Shown: positions 1 through 6,016 of the stretch, one piece after another
How positions within the stretch are numbered: position 1 is the first letter of the stretch
How the letters are laid out: the number at the start of each line of letters is the position of its first letter
Assembly: GCA_003158705.1 (NCBI GenBank)
Contig: PMKX01000203.1
Span: 7,059-14,294 of the forward strand
DNA from: Actinomycetota bacterium
Lineage (GTDB): Bacteria; Actinomycetota; Thermoleophilia; UBA2241
Direction of reading: 5' to 3'
DNA length: 7,236 nucleotides
Program-made: the position numbers and the translations under genes
The notes under the pieces: generated by a model
What the model saw: only the letters and a program-made list of their open reading frames with translations
What the model was told of the DNA's origin: nothing
The model's database searches: none

Positions 1-1
1 G

Positions 2-1006
2 TCGGAGCAGCTCGAGGCCGGCTACACGCGGGCTCTCGCCGCGCTTGCCGGCAAGCGGCTCGTCGCGTCGGGCAGGCCCGACGGCGTCGTGGTCTGCGGC
101 ATGGGCGGGTCGGCCATCGGCGCCGACGTCGTCCTCGCCTGCGTGCCGGCACTGGCCGTGCCGGCCTTGGTCGTGCGCGGCTACGACTTGCCTGCCTGGG
201 TCGACTCCGGCACCTTGGTCGTCGCCGTCAGTTACTCCGGCGACACGGAAGAGACGCTGAGCTGCCTGCAGGCGGCCCTGGAGCGCGGGTGCGCGCCGCT
301 GTGCGTAGCCTCTGGTGGTGCGCTCGCGGCGCTGGCGGTCGAGCGCGGACTGCCCCTGGTGCGCGTGAGTGGCGGTCTGCAGCCGCGCGCCGCGCTCGGT
401 CGTCTGGCCGTGCCGCTGGCAGCGGCGCTCGAACGGGCGGGCCTCACCGAGGGCTTTTCGGCTCAGGTCCACGAGGCGGCTGCACTAGTGCGCGGCATGG
501 CCGCCGACTTCGCGTCCGACGTGCCCGAGGAGCTCAACCAGGCCAAGGCGATCGCCGCTCGCCTGCGCGACCATATGGTCCTCGTCTACGGAGCCGGCCT
601 CACGGTGCCCGCGGCCCGGCGCTGGAAGACGCAGATCAACGAGAACGCCAAAGCGCCGGCTGCCTACGCCGAGCTGCCCGAGCTCGACCACAACGAGGTC
701 GTGGGCTGGACGGCGGCGCCCGAGCTCTCGCGGCGCCTGCGGGTGGTCCAACTCGAGGACGAGCACATGCCGCCGCGTGTGCAGCGTCGCTTTCATCTGA
801 CGTTGGCCGAGGTCGAGGCACACGCGGGCGGTGTCGAGCGCATCGTCACACATGGGGCCAGCCCGCTGGCGCGGGTTCTGTCGGTCCTCTACCTGGGCGA
901 CTGGGTCTCCTACTACTTGGCCGGGCTCTACGGCGTGGATCCGACACCGGTCGAGGCGATCCAGCACATGAAGCGACTCCTGGCGGTCGGCGACGGCGAT
1001 GGCTGA
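2..1006 (+). CDS. Bifunctional phosphoglucose/phosphomannose isomerase, 5'-truncated
   Basis: Cytosolic aldose-ketose isomerase of the SIS fold. Known family members interconvert glucose-6-P or mannose-6-P with fructose-6-P. The reading frame is open from base 2 and the first visible residues already belong to the protein, so the start lies upstream; the GTG at 89 is inside the conserved core. 334 residues are visible, and perhaps 20-30 are missing relative to the usual length of about 350. Visible motifs, numbered in the fragment: GMGGSAIG (33-40, first SIS loop), SYSGDTEET (77-85, sugar-phosphate binding), ENAK (214-217, with the likely catalytic Glu), LPELDHNE (225-232, with the conserved His at 230), and the C-terminal DPTPVEAI helix. 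These mark the dual-function subfamily rather than classical PGI. The stop overlaps the next gene by 8 bases. The sugar nucleotidyltransferase further downstream suggests a role in feeding mannose-6-P to GDP-mannose. The family call is very secure; relative activity on the two sugars cannot be read here. Confidence 0.95.
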   Translation, partial: SEQLEAGYTRALAALAGKRLVASGRPDGVVVCGMGGSAIGADVVLACVPALAVPALVVRGYDLPAWVDSGTLVVAVSYSGDTEETLSCLQAALERGCAPLCVASGGALAALAVERGLPLVRVSGGLQPRAALGRLAVPLAAALERAGLTEGFSAQVHEAAALVRGMAADFASDVPEELNQAKAIAARLRDHMVLVYGAGLTVPAARRWKTQINENAKAPAAYAELPELDHNEVVGWTAAPELSRRLRVVQLEDEHMPPRVQRRFHLTLAEVEAHAGGVERIVTHGASPLARVLSVLYLGDWVSYYLAGLYGVDPTPVEAIQHMKRLLAVGDGDG

Positions 1007-1604
1007 GGCGCCGGCCGGCGGTCGTCCCATCGTCGCCGATACGCTGGCGCGCCATCCTCTTCTCGCAGCGCTCTTCCCGAGCCTCGAGCCTCTCGTTCTC
1101 AGTCGCGCCGAGCTGCGGCCGCGCCGGCCGTTCGCGGGGCGGCTCTTCCGGCTGCTGAGGGAGCTAGCCGCCGCGTCGCCGGCGGCGACGCTGAACCTGG
1201 TGATGCCCATCCGCTGGCTGGCTGCAGGGGAGGCGCCGGAGGCAGCCTGGGTCGGCGACCACGTCAACCTGGAGGTGCGCGGCCCTCTGACCGGCCGTTG
1301 GCCGGCCGGCGTGCCGCGCACCTTTCCCGTGCTTGCCGGCGTCTACCACCCGCCGCAACATCAACCGCGCCTCGGTCGAGGCTCGCAAGGGCCTCGTGTA
1401 TACTCTGGAATCGTGGTGGCGGGCGTGACCGATGTTCATCGGCTCACGCCGTTCGAGTCTCAGGCGGCAGTGGCGGCGGGCTGCAAAGCTGTCGCCGACT
1501 GCCTCGTTGCGCCCGTCATCCTGGCTGCGTACTACGGTCTGCCGGTGGCTGCCTGCGGTATGGTGCAGGTGGCCGGGGCCCAAACGAACGAGGGGTCGCC
1601 GTGA
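999..1604 (+). CDS. Short divergent purine nucleoside/MTA phosphorylase-like protein
   Basis: 201-residue protein with no obvious close family. Aligned by eye, residues 64-190 follow the middle of the PNP/MTAP fold: GDHVNL (86-91) matches the family DHINL/DHINF strand, PLTG (96-99) the NPLxG loop, VYSG (134-137) the GVYxG strand, LTPFES (149-154) the ETPAE loop, and [19 protein letters not shown] (171-189) the PEVIVAxHxGxRVxGIS segment. Family members cleave purine nucleosides or methylthioadenosine with phosphate. Here the N-terminal GSGLG phosphate loop, the RxHxYEG segment, the GMST methionine loop and the C-terminal Asn/Asp-His part are absent, so catalysis by the usual mechanism is doubtful. 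Usual length is about 260-290. The other forward frames hold no missing piece, so a simple frameshift does not explain it. The ATG at 999 overlaps the isomerase stop; the stop overlaps the ahcY GTG by 4 bases. Its place beside ahcY and mtnA supports a methylthioadenosine link. Codon choice is looser than in ahcY. It could be a regulatory or structural paralogue, or decaying. The gene is likely real; its function is uncertain. Confidence 0.6.
   Translation: MAEAPAGGRPIVADTLARHPLLAALFPSLEPLVLSRAELRPRRPFAGRLFRLLRELAAASPAATLNLVMPIRWLAAGEAPEAAWVGDHVNLEVRGPLTGRWPAGVPRTFPVLAGVYHPPQHQPRLGRGSQGPRVYSGIVVAGVTDVHRLTPFESQAAVAAGCKAVADCLVAPVILAAYYGLPVAACGMVQVAGAQTNEGSP
1590..1595 (+). promoter_or_regulatory. 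Ribosome binding site of ahcY (decides the GTG start)
   Basis: GAGGGG ends five bases before the GTG at 1601. It lies inside the last codons of the preceding gene, whose TGA (1602-1604) overlaps the GTG. This points to translational coupling. It also places the ahcY start at 1601 although the frame stays open upstream to 1298; the upstream extension is Arg/Gly/Cys-rich noise. Confidence 0.7.
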
Positions 1605-2866
1605 GCACATCTCCCCATCACGTCAAAGATGAGAGTCTGGCCGCGCAAGGGGCGCTGCGCATCGAGTGGGCCGACATGCAGATGCCCGTACTGGCCTCCA
1701 TTCGGCAACGCTTCGCGACCGAACAGCCGCTCAAGGGTGCGCGCGTCGGCGCCTGCCTGCACGTCACCAGCGAGACAGCCAACCTCATGCGCACCCTCAA
1801 GGCCGGCGGCGCCGACATCGTGCTCTGTGCCTCCAACCCGCTAAGCACGCAGGACGACGTGGCCGCCGCGCTGGTCAAGGAATACGGCGTGCGCACCTAC
1901 GCCATCAAAGGCGAGGACGACGCGACCTACTACGACCACATCAACGCCTGCGTCGACCATCGACCCCACATCACCATGGACGATGGTGCCGACGTCATCG
2001 GTGTGCTGCATGCGGAGCGGCCGGACATGGCCTCAGACATCATCGGCGGCACCGAGGAGACCACCACGGGTGTCATCCGTCTCAAGGCGCTCGAGGCCGA
2101 GGGCGGCCTCATGTTCCCGGTCATGGCCGTCAACGACGCGAATACCAAGCACATGTTCGACAACCGCTACGGCACTGGCCAGAGCACGCTCGACGGTGTG
2201 ATACGGGCCACCAACATCCTCATCGCCGGCACCGTCGTCTGCGTGGCCGGCTACGGTTGGTGTGGGCGCGGTCTGGCGATGCGTCTCAAGGGCCACGGGG
2301 CCGACGTCGTCGTGCTCGAGGTCGACCCGCTGCGCGCCCTTGAGGCGGTCATGGACGGCTTCCGCGTCATGACCGTGGCCGAGGCGGCCAAGGTGGCACG
2401 GCTGTTCATCACGGCCACCGGTGACATCCATGTCTTGCGCAAGGAGCACTTCGAGGCCATGCAGGACGGCGCCATCGTCTGCAATACGGGCCATTTCAAC
2501 GTCGAGATCGACATCCCGGCCCTCGAGGCGCTGGCCGTCAAGCGGCGCACCATTCGCGAGTATGTCGAGGAGTTCACGCTCGCCGACGGGCGCCGCATCT
2601 ACCTGCTGGCCGAGGGGCGGCTGGTGAACCTCAGCGCCGCCGAAGGCCACCCGGCGTCCGTCATGGACATGAGCTTCGCCAACCAGGCGCTCAGTGCCGA
2701 GTACCTGGTCGGCCATCACGCCGAGCTGCAGAAGAAGGTGTACGTGGTGCCGGCCGAGATCGACGCCGAGATCGCCCGACTCAAGCTGGCGACCATGAAG
2801 GTCGCCATCGACACGCTCACCGCGGAGCAGGCCGCCTACCTGGCCTCCTGGAACCAAGGCACCTGA
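1601..2866 (+). CDS. ahcY: Adenosylhomocysteinase, short archaeal/Thermotoga-type
   Basis: Cytosolic NAD-dependent enzyme that splits S-adenosylhomocysteine into homocysteine and adenosine, relieving product inhibition of methyltransferases. 421 residues from GTG 1601. Visible residues matching the known active site: His54 (LHVTSETA), Asp128 (MDDGAD), Glu153 (GTEETTTG), Lys183 and Asp187 ([11 protein letters not shown]), then the Rossmann NAD loop GYGWCGRG (217-224), HFNVEID (298-304) and [14 protein letters not shown] (349-362). It lacks the insertion and the C-terminal KPxHYRY tail of the long bacterial/eukaryotic form. Instead it ends YLASWNQGT, like archaeal and Thermotoga enzymes. Some archaeal members prefer S-inosylhomocysteine after deamination of SAH, so that substrate remains possible. 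It overlaps the upstream gene by 4 bases and is followed 17 bases later by mtnA, giving a SAM by-product recycling pair. All catalytic residues I looked for are present. Confidence 0.96.
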   Translation: MSTSPHHVKDESLAAQGALRIEWADMQMPVLASIRQRFATEQPLKGARVGACLHVTSETANLMRTLKAGGADIVLCASNPLSTQDDVAAALVKEYGVRTYAIKGEDDATYYDHINACVDHRPHITMDDGADVIGVLHAERPDMASDIIGGTEETTTGVIRLKALEAEGGLMFPVMAVNDANTKHMFDNRYGTGQSTLDGVIRATNILIAGTVVCVAGYGWCGRGLAMRLKGHGADVVVLEVDPLRALEAVMDGFRVMTVAEAAKVARLFITATGDIHVLRKEHFEAMQDGAIVCNTGHFNVEIDIPALEALAVKRRTIREYVEEFTLADGRRIYLLAEGRLVNLSAAEGHPASVMDMSFANQALSAEYLVGHHAELQKKVYVVPAEIDAEIARLKLATMKVAIDTLTAEQAAYLASWNQGT

Positions 2867-2883
2867 GCCTGCAGCCGGTGCTC

Positions 2884-4017
2884 ATGGCTGGCGAACCCAC
2901 CAGGCGGGCGGCAGATGCTGCGAACGGTCACGGGCCGGGCTCCAGGCTGCGCATCCGCACGGTCGAGATCCGACCCGACGCCGTGGTGCTCATCGACCAA
3001 CGGGTGCTACCGCACGAGGAGAAGTACGTGCGCTGCGCCACCTGGCAAGAGCTGGCGCAGCGCATCGTCGACATGACGGTGCGGGGCGCGCCGGCACTCG
3101 GTGTCGCTGCGGCCGGCGCACTGGCTCTGGCAGCTCGCCAGGCGGCTGCTGTCGGCGCCGACCTGCCGGCCGTCCGCGACGCCCTCGAAGAGGCTGCCGC
3201 GGGGCTGGCCGCCACGAGGCCTACGGCCGTCAACATCAGCTGGGCGATCGGTGAGATGCGCAAGGTCTGGCAGCAGACGAGCACGCCGGAGGCGGCGGAG
3301 CCGCAGGCGCTGGCCGCCGCCCTGTTCACGCGCGCTCAGCAGATCCACGACGACGACATCGAGCGCTGCCTGCGCATCGGCGCTCACGGAGCCGGCTTGC
3401 TCAAGTCCGGCGACACCATCCTCACGCACTGTAACGCCGGCGCCCTGGCCACGGCCGGCTACGGCACGGCCCTCGGCGTCGTACGGGCAGCGTTCGCACG
3501 CTACGAACACATAGACGTGCTCGTCGACGAGACGCGCCCGTGGTTGCAGGGCGCGCGTCTCACCGCCTGGGAGCTGCAGGTGGAGGGCATCCCGTACAGG
3601 CTCATCACCGACAGCATGGCCGGCCACTACATCGCGCGCGGCGACGTGCAGGCCATACTGGTGGGCGCCGACCGGATCGCGGCCAACGGGGATGCGGCCA
3701 ACAAGATCGGTACGTACACGCTCTCCGTGCTGGCCAAGGAGCACACCGTTCCCTTCTACGTGGCGGCGCCGCTCTCCACGGTCGACCGCAGCCACATGAC
3801 CGGCGCCACCATCCCTATCGAGGAGCGCGCTCAGGACGAGGTCACCTCATTCGCGGGTGTGCCCACGGCGCCGCCCGGCGCGCGTGCCGGCAACCCCGCG
3901 TTCGACGTGACGCCGGCGGCCAACATCACGGCCATCGTGACCGAGGTGGGCGTGCTCCGCGCGCCCTACGGCGATGCGCTGCGAGCGGCCTGCCAGCAGG
4001 GAACCTGCATCTCATGA
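2884..4017 (+). CDS. mtnA: S-methyl-5-thioribose-1-phosphate isomerase (MtnA)
   Basis: Converts methylthioribose-1-phosphate to methylthioribulose-1-phosphate in methionine salvage from methylthioadenosine; related to eIF2B alpha/beta/delta subunits. 377 residues from ATG 2884; the family is usually about 340-350. Motifs: VRGAPALG (66-73), THCNAGALAT with the catalytic Cys183 (181-190), DETRPWLQGARLTAWEL (215-231), GADRIAANGDAANKIGT with the proton-shuttle Asp263 (261-277), and NPAFDVTP (337-344) near the end. Together these distinguish MtnA from eIF2B-like proteins and ribose-1,5-bisphosphate isomerase. The family core begins near residue 24 (IRTVEI), so the first 20 or so residues are an extra, low-complexity tail. 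GTG 2878 is an alternative start six bases upstream. No strong ribosome binding site precedes either, so translation may rely on ribosomes ending ahcY at 2866. The substrate should come from an MTA phosphorylase or nucleosidase plus kinase; none with an intact active site is in view. Confidence 0.96.
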   Translation: MAGEPTRRAADAANGHGPGSRLRIRTVEIRPDAVVLIDQRVLPHEEKYVRCATWQELAQRIVDMTVRGAPALGVAAAGALALAARQAAAVGADLPAVRDALEEAAAGLAATRPTAVNISWAIGEMRKVWQQTSTPEAAEPQALAAALFTRAQQIHDDDIERCLRIGAHGAGLLKSGDTILTHCNAGALATAGYGTALGVVRAAFARYEHIDVLVDETRPWLQGARLTAWELQVEGIPYRLITDSMAGHYIARGDVQAILVGADRIAANGDAANKIGTYTLSVLAKEHTVPFYVAAPLSTVDRSHMTGATIPIEERAQDEVTSFAGVPTAPPGARAGNPAFDVTPAANITAIVTEVGVLRAPYGDALRAACQQGTCIS

Positions 4018-4022
4018 GGAAG
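4016..4022 (+). promoter_or_regulatory. Ribosome binding site of the nucleotidyltransferase gene (decides GTG 4031)
   Basis: GAGGAAG lies eight bases before GTG 4031 and overlaps the mtnA stop codon (4015-4017). The frame is open upstream to 3974, inside mtnA, but that segment lacks family similarity. The site therefore favours 4031 as the start. Terminating mtnA ribosomes would stop on this site, which suggests coupled translation. Confidence 0.65.
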
Positions 4023-4030
4023 TGCATCCC

Positions 4031-5173
4031 GTGAGTCCGCGCGTCGCCACTCCTCGGCCCCGGGCGATGATCATGGCCGCCGGACTCGGCACACGCTTAC
4101 TGCCGCTTACCGAGCTCATCGCCAAGCCCATGGTGCCGATCCTCAATCGGCCCGTCATGGAGCACATCCTGCGCCTGCTGCGCCGCCACGGCATCAGCGA
4201 GGTGGCCGCCAACCTGCATCATCATCCCCAGGCGATCCAGGAGTACTTCGGCGACGGCTCTCGCTACGGGCTGCATCTGCACTACAACGTCGAGCCCGAG
4301 CTGCTGGGTACGGCGGGGGGGGTGGGCGCCTGCCGCGACGCTCTCGGCGAAGGGACTTTCGTCGTGGTCTCAGGCGACGCCCTCACGGACGTCGACCTTG
4401 CATCGTTGGTGGCGGCGCACAAGCGCAGCGGCGGCATCGCCACCATCGCCGTCAAGCAGGTCGAGGACCCCTCGCTTTACGGCGTCGTGGTGCATGACCG
4501 TGACGGGAGAGTCACCGGCTTCCAGGAGAAGCCTGCGCGCGAGGAGGCGCGCTCCGTACTCTGCAACTGCGGCATCTACGCCTTCGAGCCGCGCATCTTC
4601 GACTACATCCCCGCCGGGGTCTTCGTCGACTTCGCCCTGCACGTGTTCCCGGCCCTGCTGAGCGCCGGCGATCCGTTCCACATCTGGCGCCTGGACTCAT
4701 ACTGGAACGACGTCGGCAACATCGACCAGTACCGCATCGGCAACTTCGACGCCCTGCTGGGCCGCGTGCGGGTGCAGGTGCCGGGCGAGAGCGTGAGCCG
4801 CAACGTCTGGGTGGGTCCGGGGTCCACGGTCTCGCCCAACGCTCGCATCAAGCCGCCGGTGCTCATCGGCGGCGGCTGCCGCGTGGAAGACGACGCCGAG
4901 CTCATCGGCCCGCTCATCATCGGCGACGACTGTGTCATAGAGGCCGGCGCTGTGCTCTCGGGCGTCATCCATTGGGACGGCGGCAAGACCGGTCGCGGCG
5001 CCTCGGCCGTCGGCGGCATCATCGGCCGCGGTGTGCGCATCCATCACGGCGCCACCATCGGCGACGGCGCCGTCATCGGCGACGGCACGGACGTAGCGGC
5101 TGGGGCCGTCGTGCCGCTGGGTGCGCGTATCCGTCCGCATACGCAGGTGGCGGCCGAGGACGGCCTCTCATGA
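4031..5173 (+). CDS. Sugar-1-phosphate nucleotidyltransferase with C-terminal left-handed beta-helix (mannose-1-P guanylyltransferase-like)
   Basis: 380 residues from GTG 4031. The N-terminal Rossmann-like domain (about 11-240) carries the pyrophosphorylase signature AAGLGTRLLPLT (16-27) with KP (32-33), LGTAGGV (92-98), the metal-binding Asp in SGDALTD (Asp116), EKP (166-168) and SYWNDVGN with the second metal Asp227. Such enzymes join a sugar-1-phosphate to an NTP, releasing pyrophosphate. Residues about 250-370 are hexapeptide repeats of a left-handed beta-helix (for example IGDGAV, IGDGTD), usually an oligomerisation or allosteric domain; no acetyltransferase motif is evident. Bacterial GDP-mannose pyrophosphorylase-like proteins share this layout. 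The PGI/PMI gene in the same block supports mannose, but glucose-1-P (UDP/dTDP) cannot be excluded from sequence alone. The signature usually reads PKP; here Ala31 precedes Lys32. A run of eight G lies at 4315-4322 within the LGTAGGV codons. The TGA overlaps the comF ATG by 4 bases. Confidence 0.9.
   Translation: MSPRVATPRPRAMIMAAGLGTRLLPLTELIAKPMVPILNRPVMEHILRLLRRHGISEVAANLHHHPQAIQEYFGDGSRYGLHLHYNVEPELLGTAGGVGACRDALGEGTFVVVSGDALTDVDLASLVAAHKRSGGIATIAVKQVEDPSLYGVVVHDRDGRVTGFQEKPAREEARSVLCNCGIYAFEPRIFDYIPAGVFVDFALHVFPALLSAGDPFHIWRLDSYWNDVGNIDQYRIGNFDALLGRVRVQVPGESVSRNVWVGPGSTVSPNARIKPPVLIGGGCRVEDDAELIGPLIIGDDCVIEAGAVLSGVIHWDGGKTGRGASAVGGIIGRGVRIHHGATIGDGAVIGDGTDVAAGAVVPLGARIRPHTQVAAEDGLS
5057..5086 (+). 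repeat. Direct 12-base repeat encoding consecutive beta-helix turns
   Basis: ATCGGCGACGGC occurs at 5057-5068 and again at 5075-5086, exactly 18 bases apart, which is one hexapeptide turn (IGDGAV then IGDGTD). It reflects the protein repeat rather than a mobile or regulatory element. Confidence 0.6.
5156..5160 (+). promoter_or_regulatory. Ribosome binding site of comF
   Basis: GAGGA stands nine bases before ATG 5170, inside the end of the nucleotidyltransferase gene. The ATG overlaps the upstream TGA as ATGA. This sets the ComF start at 5170, although its frame is open back to 4972. Confidence 0.65.
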
Positions 5174-5979
5174 GCGCCTCGGCCCGTGACCTGTTCGAGA
5201 GCTTCGTCGACCTTCTCTTGCCGCGGCGCTGCGTGCAGTGCGGCCGCACCGGCGGGTGGCTGTGTGCCGAGTGCGGGGCGCAGTTGCGTCGGCTCGATGG
5301 TCCGGGCTGCCCTCGCTGCGGCTGTCCGGACGTGCCGCCGTCGCAACCGTGCCCCGAGTGCACCGGCCGCGACCTGGCCTTCGCTTCGGCCGGCGCCGCC
5401 TTTGCCTACGAGGGGCCGGCTCGGCGCCTGGTCACGGCCTGCAAGTTCGGCGCCTTGCGCTCAGTAGTGGCCGAGATGGCCGCGCTGGCGGCACCGCGTC
5501 TGCCCCTGCGGGTCGCCGTCGCTCTGGCCGGCATGGGCGATGTCGGGGGCCACGTCGGCGCCGGCATCGACGTGGCCGACGCGGCACCAGCAAGTGCGGC
5601 GGCCGCTGTGGATCTCGTCACCTGCGTGCCTGCCCACCGTGGCCACAAGCTTGAGCGCGGCTTCAACCAGGCCGAGCTGCTCGCCCGCGACTTGGCGCGA
5701 GCCGCCGGTCTGCCCTTTGCTCCGCTGCTCGTGCGCACGCGCCACGGGCGTCGCCAGAGCGGCCTCGCCAAGGCCGAACGGGCGGCCAACGTGCGCGGCG
5801 CTTTCGCCCTCGTCCGCGACGCCGAAAGGGTAGCGGCGGGAGTCAAGCGGGTAGTAGTCATTGACGATGTATTCACCACGGGTGAGACACTCAGCCAGTG
5901 CTCGTCGATGCTAGTCGCCGCCGGACTCGAACCCCACGTCTTCACGTTCGCGCGCACCGTCAGGGCGGCGCGGCTCTGA
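5170..5979 (+). CDS. comF: ComF-family phosphoribosyltransferase-like protein with N-terminal zinc finger
   Basis: 269 residues. The N-terminal part holds closely spaced cysteines (21, 24, 32, 35, 47, 50, 52, 61, 64) in CxxC pairs, as in the double zinc-finger of ComF proteins. The C-terminal domain is a type I phosphoribosyltransferase fold: CVPAHRGHKLERGFNQAELLA (152-172, by position), RRQSGLAKAERAANVRGAF (194-212), and the PRPP-binding loop VVVIDDVFTTGET (228-240). ComF is needed for DNA uptake in Bacillus and Haemophilus and is linked to single-strand DNA handling. Many non-competent Actinomycetota carry it beside hpf and secA, so its job here may be DNA repair or nucleotide-related; no enzyme substrate is established. 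Odd: residues 111-148 form an Ala/Gly/Asp-rich stretch that makes the gap between KFG (92-94) and CVP longer than in GntX/ComF proteins I remember, by roughly 20 residues. It overlaps the preceding stop by 4 bases. Confidence 0.9.
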   Translation: MSASARDLFESFVDLLLPRRCVQCGRTGGWLCAECGAQLRRLDGPGCPRCGCPDVPPSQPCPECTGRDLAFASAGAAFAYEGPARRLVTACKFGALRSVVAEMAALAAPRLPLRVAVALAGMGDVGGHVGAGIDVADAAPASAAAAVDLVTCVPAHRGHKLERGFNQAELLARDLARAAGLPFAPLLVRTRHGRRQSGLAKAERAANVRGAFALVRDAERVAAGVKRVVVIDDVFTTGETLSQCSSMLVAAGLEPHVFTFARTVRAARL

Positions 5980-6002
5980 TGTTCTCACTCAACCTCTGCA
6001 CG

Positions 6003-6008
6003 AAGGAG
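6003..6008 (+). promoter_or_regulatory. Ribosome binding site of hpf
   Basis: AAGGAG eight bases before ATG 6017 is the strongest Shine-Dalgarno match in the window. That fits high expression of hpf within an otherwise coupled set of genes. Confidence 0.75.
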
Positions 6009-6016
6009 CGACGCCG

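Noticed and set aside
289..1158. Plus-strand open frame (289 codons) overlapping the isomerase in another frame
   Set aside because: Arg/Gly/Ala-rich shadow. I checked its end for a missing N-terminal PNP part and found none.
485..1321. Minus-strand open frame (278 codons) opposite the isomerase and the PNP-like gene
   Set aside because: It spans the junction of two plus-strand genes and shows no family motif. I also considered it as the real gene instead of 999-1604, but the plus strand shows PNP-like strands in order and tight overlaps.
1298..1600. N-terminal extension of ahcY
   Set aside because: Arg/Cys/Gly-rich, unlike any AHCY N-terminus. The ribosome binding site at 1590-1595 and GTG 1601 give a normal short-form length.
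1652..1658. GCGCTGC, resembling part of the SAH riboswitch core, near the start of ahcY
   Set aside because: It is inside the coding region, explained by the ALR codons. The paired flanks expected of the riboswitch are not visible, and riboswitches of this class lie upstream of the start.
2033..2857. Minus-strand open frame (274 codons) opposite ahcY
   Set aside because: Antisense shadow of a well-conserved gene. Composition (His, Asp, Gly, Val, Leu) is typical of such shadows, and no domain is recognisable.
3007..3795. Minus-strand open frame (262 codons) opposite mtnA
   Set aside because: Antisense shadow with no recognisable motif and no intergenic space for its own signals.
5861..5866. 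TTGACG as a -35 box for hpf
   Set aside because: It is part of the conserved IDD codons of the ComF PRPP loop, and no -10-like TAnnnT follows at 16-18 bases.
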